DNA from: Bedellia somnulentella
Lineage: Eukaryota; Arthropoda; Insecta; Lepidoptera; Bedelliidae
Assembly: GCA_963576735.1 (NCBI GenBank)
Contig: OY755180.1
Location: forward strand, 19,279,139-19,343,138
DNA: 64,000 bases
Direction: 5' to 3'
Position numbers and translations under genes: made by a program. Below, piece by piece: positions 53,043 through 64,000 of this stretch (its first letter is position 1; each line of letters begins with the position of its first letter). Under the pieces are notes generated by a model. It saw only the letters and a list, made by a program, of their open reading frames with translations, made no database searches and had not been told where the DNA came from.

Positions 53043-53537
53043 ATGAACACATTGTTAGGTGCATGTATGTTAACGATGAATAGTTTACAAATAGGATATT
53101 ATTTGAAACAAATTAATAACTCTTTAGAATATAACGTGTTTGCTGCAAACCAATTACCTATTCATATAAGTAAACCTATATACTTAATCAGTAATTTAGA
53201 TCCAGATTCTAAGCCAGAATCTCATTGGATTGCAATTTGTGTGGATAGTAATGGTATTGGCGAGTACTTCGATACTTTTGGACGCAAACCAGGGAACCCT
53301 CATTTATCATTTTTGAGGAGGAACACTACTAAATGGTTTTACAACTCAAAAGTTATTCAAAATGTTTTTTCATCTGTTTGTGGACAATATTGTTTGCTAT
53401 ATCTTTATTTAAAAATAAGAGGTATGAAATTATTTGATTTTGTAGAAATGTTTAGTAACAGAACTTACAAAAATGATTTGTTGTTACAAAAAATGTTTAA
53501 TGTATTTTTAGTGACTAACAATAATTTAATTGTGTAA
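53043..53537 (+). CDS. Adenain-like cysteine protease
   Basis: 164 residues. The catalytic set is visible with adenain spacing: H61 (SHWIAI), D77 (EYFDTFG), Q106 and C113 (QNVFSSVCGQYC; seven positions apart as in adenovirus protease). It would cleave capsid proteins during maturation. ATG at 53043. AATAAA overlaps the stop region (53536-53541) and could end the rightward transcripts, facing the leftward gene of the right inverted repeat. Confidence 0.93.
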   Translation: MNTLLGACMLTMNSLQIGYYLKQINNSLEYNVFAANQLPIHISKPIYLISNLDPDSKPESHWIAICVDSNGIGEYFDTFGRKPGNPHLSFLRRNTTKWFYNSKVIQNVFSSVCGQYCLLYLYLKIRGMKLFDFVEMFSNRTYKNDLLLQKMFNVFLVTNNNLIV

Positions 53538-53646
53538 TAAAATAAAAAATATTATTAAAATATGTTGTGTTTTTATTCCTTACTTCGTTGATATGGATAA
53601 TGTGAAGAATATCAGTAAAACCATATAATTAAAATAAACACTATCT

Positions 53647-54269
53647 TTATTTAACGTATTTAACATTAAGAATTTTTATTAGAAAAGTGATATTTTTTAA
53701 CGTTTGGTATTTCTGAAATTTCTTTCGTTATGTTATATATTACTTCTCGAACTCTTTGGTGATTCGAATTTTTTGTCGGTTCCACATAATACTTAAGCCG
53801 CACGTCGGCGTATTTCCATTGATTTTGTTGATCGATGTTTGCTGTCTTTTTAAGATCGAATATTTCAATTTTAATCATATGTGTGGCATTCGCTGCATCA
53901 TTTCGATTTGACGAAACATATGACATTCCGCCGTCTTTTGTGGCCCGACCAACAGTAGATGAGCAGTTCGTTTTCTTCTTTTTATTTTCTTCGAAAAACT
54001 CATCAATCGAGTGTTCGAGTGCTGAATGCTTTCGTTTCTTCGTGGAGTATGAAGGCGGTGGTAGAGATGTTTCTTCGTCCGACAAACCATAGTAATAGGT
54101 TTTAAAAGTATTCTCCACCAACGTTTCATCTATGATGTCGGCACAATGTGATGTCTAAAACAAATAGCAAATAACAAACATTATTAGATAAGGTTACCCA
54201 CTGTTAACACTTTATGGTTTGGAATCTTTATAGCATACACATAAGATACATACATGTACAATGTCATAT
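53647..54269 (-). repeat. Right inverted repeat of the Polinton (visible paired part)
   Basis: Reverse complement of 42626-43248 without gaps. The true repeat probably runs further right, at least past 54480, because exon 1 and the TATA box of its gene are there; this cannot be tested without the left outer part. Confidence 0.95.
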
Positions 54270-54371
54270 ATGGGTTCCAGGATCCATCAACTACGTTTAA
54301 CACAATAGTATTATAGCGAAAATATATTAACAATACAATAAAATAATGTGTTAAGATATACTTACTTCCAT
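53666..54371 (-). CDS. Right copy of the inverted-repeat gene, two exons, intact
   Basis: Exon 1 is only ATG GAA (54371-54366) followed by donor GTAAGT; the intron is 54365-54155 and ends TTTTAG; exon 2 is 54154-53666. Joined, they give 164 residues in one frame. The protein has an acidic/hydrophobic start, a Ser/Pro/Tyr-rich part, basic clusters (KKRK, KKKK) that could be nuclear signals, and a charged C-terminal half without known motifs. No family is recognised. Transcription runs inward toward the protease gene. Confidence 0.65.
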
Positions 54372-54470
54372 AGTTTGTAGTGGAGGTGTTGTATTCACTT
54401 GTACGAGCAAAGGAGAGTAGTAGTATCGGGTCACTATCAACGCAATATGAAGAATCTATTGTCTGACCAT

Positions 54471-54478
54471 GTTATATA
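54471..54478 (-). promoter_or_regulatory. Candidate TATA box of the inverted-repeat gene
   Basis: TATATAAC on the minus strand, about 100 nt upstream of the exon 1 ATG, leaving room for a start site near 54445 and a short leader. Supported by position and consensus only. Confidence 0.45.
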
Positions 54479-54479
54479 C

Positions 54480-55470
54480 TCGTAGTGATGCAATTGTGAT
54501 AAAGATGTTGATTTTCTCGTTTCTTAATATTGTTGATTGACAAACAGGACTTTAGCATGTTAATGAGTATTTGATAACTAATATCGTTAACTATTTCGAT
54601 AAAGTTCCGATAAGACTTCCATATTATGAGAAAGAGTAGGTAGACTACGTATGTTTTCAAAAAATGATGAGAAACGTATTCGCACACTTGTTTAATTAAT
54701 CAAGTAGCCGCAATATGATGAATTTATATATAAAAATTGTGAAGTGTGGAAAATGATAATATTGTATTGGATAGACAGAACGAATAAGTTATTTATAAGT
54801 ATAAGTAATTTATATAGATACATAATACATAAATATGCTCACGACTATAAATCTCTAGAAGGGGTAGCCAGAGCTAAGGAATTAAAAATACTTTAGCCAC
54901 TTTTGGAAAGTTGAATGGGGAACAGATGATGAAATAAAGTTTTATTGTGAGCGGCCTCCAACCTCATCGCACGAAAATCCCTTTAAAGCCCCAATACCGT
55001 TAGTTGCCTCTTAAGTACACCTGCAGTAAGAAATGGGGTAGTGCTATTCTAAGCCTACATAATATGCGAAATATCATAAGTCAATATAAAATAAATATTA
55101 AATCATCCGTGATAGCTCACTAGGCAGAACCTCGGTTGTTAATGTCATATGATGTTTAGAAGTAGTAGTACCTCTGCCTACCCTTCCGGGGATATACAGC
55201 GTGAATGTTTGAGACTTGAGCATTAAAACATTATGTTAGTATTCCTTGAAGTGGGTTTTGTTTACCTGTGTGAAGTTGGCAGCCAAAACTGGCAGCCATT
55301 ATAATACGACCAAATTAAGAAGTAAAATAATTTTTGGTTCCATTTACCAGAATAACATGTAAATCCAAAGTTTTCACTAGTTATAATGTTATGTATCGAT
55401 ACTCATCTGGACATACATCCATATTCATCTGTAGACAGTGCCAAAGCCTGCCGATAAAATGAAATTAAGC
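54480..55470. other. Gene-free spacer with dispersed-repeat fragments
   Basis: About 1 kb AT-rich, without a credible ORF. The Polinton's right terminus must lie in the first part. The less AT-rich stretch 54855-55070 (GGGGTAGCCAGAGC, GAGCGGCCTCCAACCTCATC, ATGGGGTAGTGCTATTCTAAGCC) and 55110-55200 (ACCTCTGCCTACCC, CCGGGGATATACAGCGTG) resemble short dispersed repeats I associate with lepidopteran genomes. That link is from memory and uncertain. Confidence 0.4.
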
Positions 55471-58400
55471 ATGGGAGCCGCTCCAGAAAAATCCTCACCT
55501 CTCCTAAACCAAGACCCGTAACACTTTGTGGTTACCTTCATTGTAAAGCTTATTACATAAGCTATCAAATGATGGTATAACAGTATCCCGCTTTGCCGTC
55601 AAAGTAAGGAATATTCGACGGAGAAGATGACAGCGTATACAACTGTAAGAAATATGGCGGCCGCTCCAGAAAAATCCTCACCTCTCCTAAACCAAGACCC
55701 GTAACACTTTGTGATTACATTCATTGTAAAGCCTATTACATAAGCTATCAAATAATGGTATAACAGTATCCCGCTTTGCCGTCAGAGTAAGGAATATTTG
55801 ACGGAGAAGATGACAGCGTATACAACTGTAAGAAATATAGCGGCCGCTCCAGAAAAATCCTCACTTCTCCTAAACCAAGACCCGTAACACTTTGTGGTTA
55901 CATTCATTGTGAAGGTTACTACATTAGCTATCAAATGATGGTATAACAGTATCCCGCTTTGCCGTCAGAGTAAGGAATATTTGACGGAGAAGATGACAGC
56001 GTATACAACTGTAAGAAACATGGCGGCCGCTCCAGAAAAATCGTCACCTCTCCTAAACCAAGACCCGTAACACTTTGTGGTTACATTAATTGTGAAGGTT
56101 ACTACATAAGCTATCAAATGATGGTATAACAGTATCCCGCTTTGCCGTCAAAGTAAGGAATATTCGACGGAGAAAATGACAGCTTATATAAGTATAAGAA
56201 ATATAACGGCCGCTCCAGAAAAATCGTCACCTCTCCTAAACCAAGACCCGTAACACTTTGTGGTTACATTCATTGTAAAGCCTATTACATAAGCTATCAA
56301 ATAATGGTATAACAGTATCCCGCTTTGCCGTCAGAGTAAGGAATATTTGACGGAGAAGATGACAGCGTATACAACTGTAAGAAATATAGCGGCCGCTCCA
56401 GAAAAATCCTCACTTCTCCTAAACCAAGACACGTAACACTTTGTGGTTACATTCATTGTAAAGCCTATTACATAAGCTATCAAATGATGGTATAACAGTA
56501 TCCCGCTTTGCCGTCAGAGTAAGGAATATTCGACGGAGAAGATGACAGCGTATACAACTGTAAGAAATATGGCGGCCGCTCCAGAAAAATCCTCACCTCT
56601 CCTAAACCAAGACCCGTAACACTTTGTGATTACATTCATTGTAAAGCCTATTACATAAGCTATCAAATAATGGTATAACAGTATCCCGCTTTGCCGTCAG
56701 AGTAAGGAATATTTGACAGAGAAGATGACAGCGTATACAACTGTAAGAAATATAGCGGCCGCTCCAGAAAAATCCTCACTTCTCCTAAACCAAGACCCGT
56801 AACACTTTGTGGTTACATTCATTGTGAAGGTTACTACATTAGCTATCAAATGATGGTATAACAGTATCCCGCTTTGCCGTCAGAGTAAGGAATATTTGAC
56901 GGAGAAGATGACAGCGTATACAACTGTAAGAAATATAGCGGCCGCTCCAGAAAAATCCTCACTTCTCCTAAACCAAGACCCGTAACACTTTGTGGTTACA
57001 TTCATTGTGAAGGTTACTACATTAGCTATCAAATGATGGTATAACAGTATCCCGCTTTGCCGTCAAAGTAAGGAATATTCGACGGAGAAGATGACAGCGT
57101 ATACAACTGTAAGAAATATGGCGGCCGCTCCAGAAAAATCCTCACCTCTCCTAAACCAAGACCCGTAACACTTTGTGATTACATTCATTGTAAAGCCTAT
57201 TACATAAGCTATCAAATAATGGTATAACAGTATCCCGCTTTGCCGTCAGAGTAAGGAATATTTGACGGAGAAGATGACAGCGTATACAACTGTAAGAAAT
57301 ATAGCGGCCGCTCCAGAAAAATCCTCACTTCTCCTAAACCAAGACCCGTAACACTTTGTGGTTACATTAATTGTGAAGGTTACTACATAAGCTATCAAAT
57401 GATGGTATAACAGTATCCCGCTTTGCCGTCAAAGTAAGGAATATTCGACGGAGAAAATGACAGCTTATACAAGTATAAGAAATATAACGGCCACTCCAGA
57501 AAAATCCTCACCTCTCCTAAACCAAGACCCGTAACACTTTGTGGTTACATTCATTGTAAAGCCTATTACATAAGCTATCAAATAATGGTATAACAGTATC
57601 CCGCTTTGCCGTCAGAGTAAGGAATATTTGACGGAGAAGATGACAGCGTATACAACTGTAAGAAATATAGCGGCCGCTCCAGAAAAATACTCACTTCTCC
57701 TAAACCAAGACCCGTAACACTTTGTGGTTACATTCATTGTAAAGCCTATTACATAAGCTATCAAATGATGGTATAACAGTATCCCGCTTTGCCGTCAGAG
57801 TAAGGAATATTTGACAGAGAAGATGACAGCGTATACAACTGTAAGAAATATAGCGGCCGCTCCAGAAAAATCCTCACTTCTCCTAAACCAAGACCCGTAA
57901 CACTTTGTGGTTACATTCATTGTGAAGGTTACTACATTAGCTATCAAATGATGGTATAACAGTATCCCGCTTTGCCGTCAGAGTAAGGAATATTTGACGG
58001 AGAAGATGACAGCGTATACAACTGTAAGAAATATAGCGGCCGCTCCAGAAAAATCCTCACTTCTCCTAAACCAAGACCCGTAACACTTTGTGGTTACATT
58101 CATTGTGAAGGTTACTACATTAGCTATCAAATGATGGTATAACAGTATCCCGCTTTGCCGTCAGAGTAAGGAATATTCGACGGAGAAGATGACAGCGTAT
58201 ACAACTGTAAGAAACATGGCGGCCGCTCCAGAAAAATCGTCACCTCTCCTAAACCAAGACCCGTAACACTTTGTGGTTACATTAATTGTGAAGGTTACTA
58301 CATAAGCTATCAAATGATGGTATAACAGTATCCCGTTTTGCCGTCAAAGTAAGGAATATTCGACGGAGAAAATGACAGCTTATACAAGTATAAGAAATAT

Positions 58401-61400
58401 AGCGGCCGCTCCAGAAAAATCCTCACTTCTCCTAAACCAAGACCCGTAACACATTGTGGTTACATTCATTGTGAAGGTTACTACATTAGCTATCAAATGA
58501 TGGTATAACAGTATCCCGCTTTGCCGTCAGAGTAAGGAATATTCGACGGAGAAGATGACAGCGTAATACAACTGTAAGAAACATGGCGGCCGCTCCAGAA
58601 AAATCGTCACCTCTCCTAAACCAAGACCCGTAACACTTTGTGGTTACATTCATTGTAAAGCCTATTACATAAGCTATCGAATGATGGTATAACAGTATCC
58701 CGCTTCGCCGTCAGAGTAAGGAATATTTGACGGAGAAGATGACAGCGTATACAACTGTAAGAAATATAGCGGCCGCTCCAGAAAAATCCTCACTTCTCCT
58801 AAACCAAGACCCGTAACACTTTGTGGTTACATTCATTGTAAAGCCTATTACATAAGCTATCAAATGATGGTATAACAGTATCCCGCTTTGCCGTCAGAGT
58901 AAGGAATATTCGACGGAGAAGATGACAGCGTATACAACTGTAAGAAATATGGCGGCCGCTCCAGAAAAATCCTCACCTCTCCTAAACCAAGACCCGTAAC
59001 ACTTTGTGATGACATTCATTGTAAAGCCTATTACATAAGCTATCAAATAATGGTATAACAGTATCCCGCTTTGCCGTCAGAGTAAGGAATATTTGACGGA
59101 GAAGATGACAGCGTATACAACTGTAAGAAATATAGCGGCCGCTCCAGAAAAATCCTCACTTCTCCTAAACCAAGACCCGTAACACTTTGTGATTACATTC
59201 ATTGTAAAGCCTATTACATAAGCTATCAAATAATGGTATAACAGTATCCCGCTTTGCCGTCAGAGTAAGGAATATTTGACAGAGAAGATGACAGCGTATA
59301 CAACTGTAAGAAATATAGCGGCCGCTCCAGAAAAATCCTCACTTCTCCTAAACCAAGACCCGTAACACTTTGTGGTTACATTCATTGTGAAGGTTACTAC
59401 ATTAGCTATCAAATGATGGTATAACAGTATCCCGCTTTGCCGTCAGAGTAAGGAATATTTGACGGAGAAGATGACAGCGTATACAACTGTAAGAAATATA
59501 GCGGCCGCTCCAGAAAAATCCTCACTTCTCCTAAACCAAGACCCGTAACACTTTGTGGTTACATTCATTGTGAAGGTTACTACATTAGCTATCAAATGAT
59601 GGTATAACAGTATCCCGCTTTGCCGTCAGAGTAAGGAATATTCGACGGAGAAGATGACAGCGTATACAACTGTAAGAAACATGGCGGCCGCTCCAGAAAA
59701 ATCGTCACCTCTCCTAAACCAAGACCCGTAACACTTTGTGGTTACATTAATTGTGAAGGTTACTACATAAGCTATCAAATGATGGTATAACAGTATCCCG
59801 TTTTGCCGTCAAAGTAAGGAATATTCGACGGAGAAAATGACAGCTTATACAAGTATAAGAAATATAGCGGCCGCTCCAGAAAAATCCTCACTTCTCCTAA
59901 ACCAAGACCCGTAACACATTGTGGTTACATTCATTGTGAAGGTTACTACATTAGCTATCAAATGATGGTATAACAGTATCCCGCTTTGCCGTCAGAGTAA
60001 GGAATATTCGACGGAGAAGATGACAGCGTAATACAACTGTAAGAAACATGGCGGCCGCTCCAGAAAAATCGTCACCTCTCCTAAACCAAGACCCGTAACA
60101 CTTTGTGGTTACATTCATTGTAAAGCCTATTACATAAGCTATCGAATGATGGTATAACAGTATCCCGCTTTGCCGTCAGAGTAAGGAATATTCGACGGAG
60201 AAGATGACAGCGTATACAACTGTAAGAAATATGGCGGCCGCTCCAGAAAAATCCTCACCTCTCCTAAACCAAGACCCGTAACACTTTGTGATTACATTCA
60301 TTGTAAAGCCTATTACATAAGCTATCAAATAATGGTATAACAGTATCCCGCTTTGCCGTCAGAGTAAGGAATATTTGACGGAGAAGATGACAGCGTATAC
60401 AACTGTAAGAAATATAGCGGCCGCTCCAGAAAAATCCTCACTTCTCCTAAACCAAGGCCCGTAACACTTTGTGGTTACATTCATTGTGAAGGTTACTACA
60501 TAAGCTATCAAATGATGGTATAACAGTATCCCGCTTTGCCGTCAGAGTAAGGAATATTCGACGGAGAAGATGACAGCGTATACAACTGTAAGAAACATGG
60601 CGGCCGCTCCAGAAAAATCGTCACCTCTCCTAAACCAAGACCCGTAACACTTTGTGGTTACATTCATTGTGAAGGTTACTACATAAGCTATCAAATGATG
60701 GTATAACAGTATCCCGTTTTGCCGTCAGAGTAAGGAATATTCGACGGAGAAGATGACAGCGTATACAACTGTAAGAAACATGGCGGCCGCTCCAGAAAAA
60801 TCGTCACCTCTCCTAAACCAAGACCCGTAACACTTTGTGATTACATTCATTGTAAAGCCTATTACATAAGCTATCAAATGATGGTATAACAGTATCCCGC
60901 TTTGCCGTCAGAGTAAGGAATATTCGACGGAGAAGATGACAGCGTATACAACTGTAAGAAACATGGCGGCCGCTCCAGAAAAATCGTCACCTCTCCTAAA
61001 CCAAGACCCGTAACACTTTGTGGTTACATTCATTGTAAAGCTTATTACATAAGCTATCAAATGATGGTATAATAGTATCCCGTTTTGCCGTCAGAGTAAG
61101 GAATATTCGACGGAGAAGATGACAGCGTATACAACTGTAAGAAACATGGCGGCCGCTCCAGAAAAATCCTCACCTCTCCTAAACCATGACCCGTAACACT
61201 TTGTAGTTACATTCATTGTAAAGCTTATTACATAGGCTATCAAATTATGGTATAACAGTATCCCGCTTTGCCGTCAAAGTAAGGAATATTCGACGGAGAA
61301 GATGACAGCGTATACAACTGTAAGAAATATGGCGGCCGCTCCAGAAAAATCCTCACCTCTCCTAAACCAAGACCCGTAACACTTTGTGATTACATTCATT

Positions 61401-64000
61401 GTAAAGCCTATTACATAAGCTATCAAATAATGGTATAACAGTATCCCGCTTTGCCGTCAGAGTAAGGAATATTTGACGGAGAAGATGACAGCGTATACAA
61501 CTGTAAGAAATATAGCGGCCGCTCCAGATAAATCCTCACTTCTCCTAAACCAAGGCCCGTAACACTTTGTGGTTACATTCATTGTGAAGGTTACTACATA
61601 AGCTATCAAATGATGGTATAACAGTATCCCGCTTTGCCGTCAGAGTAAGGAATATTCGACGGAGAAGATGACAGCGTATACAACTGTAAGAAACATGGCG
61701 GCCGCTCCAGAAAAATCGTCACCTCTCCTAAACCAAGACCCGTAACACTTTGTGGTTACATTCATTGTGAAGGTTACTACATAAGCTATCAAATGATGGT
61801 ATAACAGTATCCCGTTTTGCCGTCAGAGTAAGGAATATTCGACGGAGAAGATGACAGCGTATACAACTGTAAGAAACATGGCGGCCGCTCCAGAAAAATC
61901 GTCACCTCTCCTAAACCAAGACCCGTAACACTTTGTGATTACATTCATTGTAAAGCCTATTACATAAGCTATCAAATGATGGTATAACAGTATCCCGCTT
62001 TGCCGTCAGAGTAAGGAATATTCGACGGAGAAGATGACAGCGTATACAACTGTAAGAAACATGGCGGCCGCTCCAGAAAAATCGTCACCTCTCCTAAACC
62101 AAGACCCGTAACACTTTGTGGTTACATTCATTGTAAAGCTTATTACATAAGCTATCAAATGATGGTATAATAGTATCCCGTTTTGCCGTCAGAGTAAGGA
62201 ATATTCGACGGAGAAGATGACAGCGTATACAACTGTAAGAAACATGGCGGCCGCTCCAGAAAAATCCTCACCTCTCCTAAACCATGATCCGTAACACTTT
62301 GTAGTTACATTCATTGTAAAGCTTATTACATAGGCTATCAAATTATGGTATAACAGTATCCCGCTTTGCCGTCAAAGTAAGGAATATTCGATGGAGAAGA
62401 TGACAGCGTATACAATTATAAGAAATAAAACGGCTGCTCCAGAAAAATCGTCACCTCTCCTAAACCATGACCCGTAACACTTTGTAGTTACATTCATTGT
62501 AAAGCTTATTACATAGGCTATCAAATTATGGTATAACAGTATCCCGCTTTGCCGTCAGAGTAAGGAATATTCGACGGAGAAAATGACAGCTTATACAACT
62601 GTAAGAAACATGGCGGCCGCTCCAGAAAAATCGTCACCTCTCCTAAACCAAGACCCGTAACACTTTGTGGTTACATTCATTGTAAAGCTTATTACATAAG
62701 CTATCAAATGATGGTATAACAGTATCCCGTTTTGCCGTCAGAGTAAGGAATATTCGACGGAGAAAATGACAGCTTATACAACTGTAAGAAACATGGCGGC
62801 CGCTCCAGAAAAATCGTCACCTCTCCTAAACCAAGACCCGTAACACTTTGTGGTTACATTCATTGTAAAGCTTATTACATAAGCTATCAAATGATGGTAT
62901 AACAGTATCCCGCTTTGCCGTCAGAGTAAAGAATATTTGACGAAGAAAATGACAGCGTATACAACTGTAAGAAATATGGCGGCCGCTCCAGAAAAATCCT
63001 CACCTCTCCTAAACCATGACCCGTAACACTTTGTAGTTACATTCATTGTAAAGCTTATTACATAGGCTATCAAATGATGGTATAACAGTATCCCGCTTTG
63101 CCGTCAGAGTAAGGAATATTCGACGGAGAAGATGACAGCGTATACAACTGTAAGAAACATGGCGGCCGCTCCAGAAAAATCGTCACCTCTCCTAAACCAA
63201 GACCCGTAACACTTTGTGGTTACATTCATTGTAAAGCTTATTACATAAGCTATCAAATGATGGTATAATAGTATCCCGTTTTGCCGTCAGAGTAAGGAAT
63301 ATTCGACGGAGAAGATGACAGCGTAATACAACTGTAAGAAACATGGCGGCCGCTCCAGAAAAATCGTCACCTCTCCTAAACCAAGACCCGTAACACTTTG
63401 TGGTTACATTCATTGTAAAGCTTATTACATAAGCTATCAAATGATGGTATAACAGTATCCCGCTTTGCCGTCAGAGTAAAGAATATTTGACGAAGAAAAT
63501 GACAGCGTATACAACTGTAAGAAATATGGCGGCCGCTCCAGAAAAATCCTCACCTCTCCTAAACCATGACCCGTAACACTTTGTAGTTACATTCATTGTA
63601 AAGCTTATTACATAGGCTATCAAATGATGGTATAACAGTATCCCGCTTTGCCGTCAAAGTAAGGAATATTCGATGGAGAAGATGACAGCGTATACAATTA
63701 TAAGAAATAAAACGGCTGCTCCAGAAAAATCGTCACCTCTCCTAAACCAAGACCCGTAACACTTTGTGGTTACATTCATTGTAAAGCTTATTACATAAGC
63801 TATCAAATGATGGTATAACAGTATCCCGTTTTGCCGTCAGAGTAAGGAATATTCGACGGAGAAAATGACAGCTTATACAACTGTAAGAAACATGGCGGCC
63901 GCTCCAGAAAAATCGTCACCTCTCCTAAACCAAGACCCGTAACACTTTGTGGTTACATTCATTGTAAAGCTTATTACATAAGCTATCAAATGATGGTATA
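55471..64000. repeat. 183-bp satellite array, about 46 monomers, continues past the window
   Basis: The block GCCGCTCCAGAAAAATC recurs every 183 bp (for example CTCCAG at 55481, 55664, 55847, 56030). A few monomers are 184 bp through an added A in GCGTAATACAAC (58561, 60026, 63323). Most contain GCGGCCGC (NotI). Variants such as TGTGGTTAC/TGTGATTAC/TGTAGTTAC and CAAAGTAAGG/CAGAGTAAGG define types, and multi-monomer blocks are repeated: 1465 bp (8 monomers), 1098 bp (6) and 1282 bp (7). No coding function. Confidence 0.97.

Larger units (their letters stand above)
42626..54480. mobile_element. Polinton/Maverick DNA element (left end cut off by the retroelement array)
   Basis: Inverted repeats of at least 623 bp (42626-43248 and 53647-54269) flank, in order: protein-primed DNA polymerase B, packaging ATPase, two small ORFs, retroviral-like integrase, penton-like protein, pVI-like protein, major capsid, adenain-like protease. 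All the internal genes run rightwards. This is the standard Polinton gene set. The right terminus cannot be fixed because the matching outer left part is outside the window; 54480 is a minimum, set by the inverted-repeat gene's promoter. Confidence 0.92.

Noticed and set aside
54472..54687. 71-codon minus-strand ORF right of the Polinton
   Set aside because: AT-rich, no homology recognised, overlaps the candidate promoter of the inverted-repeat gene.
63192..63440. ORF in the satellite array
   Set aside because: Arises from one monomer variant; neighbouring monomers break it, and the satellite shows no coding pattern.
55471..64000. CRISPR-like or gene-cluster reading of the 183-bp repeats
   Set aside because: The repeats are contiguous with no spacers, and the setting is eukaryotic; this is a satellite.

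Overview
The window is eukaryotic repeat DNA: four classes of repeat nested or side by side, with no ordinary host gene that I can recognise. An insect is the most likely host, perhaps a moth or butterfly. The grounds are an errantivirus-type retroelement with a baculovirus-F-like envelope, a CsRn1-type Gypsy element, a Polinton/Maverick and short dispersed repeats around 54.9-55.3 kb that remind me of lepidopteran intergenic DNA. The species call is an inference.

Layout. (1) 1-42625, transcribed leftwards: a head-to-tail array of errantivirus-like LTR retroelements, called here units A (leftmost, running off the window) to E (rightmost). Each unit is gag, variable 9-bp repeat linker, pol, small membrane ORF, env. 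Neighbouring units share ONE LTR; the basic period is 8098 bp (604-bp LTR plus 7494-bp interior). (2) 720-5512: a complete, probably young CsRn1-type Ty3/Gypsy element inserted in the integrase region of unit A, with 387-bp LTRs in which I see no difference and a 4-bp GTAT target duplication. (3) 33581-34003: a short retroposon-like insert with an A-run and a GT microsatellite inside the D/E LTR. (4) 42626 to about 54.5 kb: a Polinton with inverted repeats that each carry a gene, protein-primed DNA polymerase B (one intron, one premature stop), packaging ATPase, two small proteins of unknown role, chromodomain integrase, penton-like minor capsid, a pVI-like protein (frameshifted), major capsid and adenain-type protease. 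(5) About 54.5-55.45 kb: gene-free DNA with repeat fragments. (6) 55471-64000: about 46 copies of a 183-bp satellite with a NotI site in most monomers and duplicated multi-monomer blocks.

How the parts work. In both retroelements Gag and Pol lie in 0 and -1 frames with a slippery heptamer in exact register (GTTAAAC in the array units, GGGAAAC in the CsRn1-type element). Env of the array elements appears to be made from a spliced RNA: a 26-nt first coding exon in the 5' leader, with a consensus donor, matches in phase an acceptor just upstream of the env frame. The Polinton has a full set of replication, integration, packaging, capsid and protease genes, so it is virus-like in content, but at least polB and the pVI-like gene are broken in this copy.

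Order of events inferred from nesting: the Polinton came first; an errantivirus inserted in the intron of its left inverted-repeat gene; the insertion grew into a tandem array, probably at the DNA level, because units A-C share an apparently inactivating reverse transcriptase substitution; the CsRn1-type element then entered unit A. The array's left end and the outer part of the Polinton's left inverted repeat lie outside the window.
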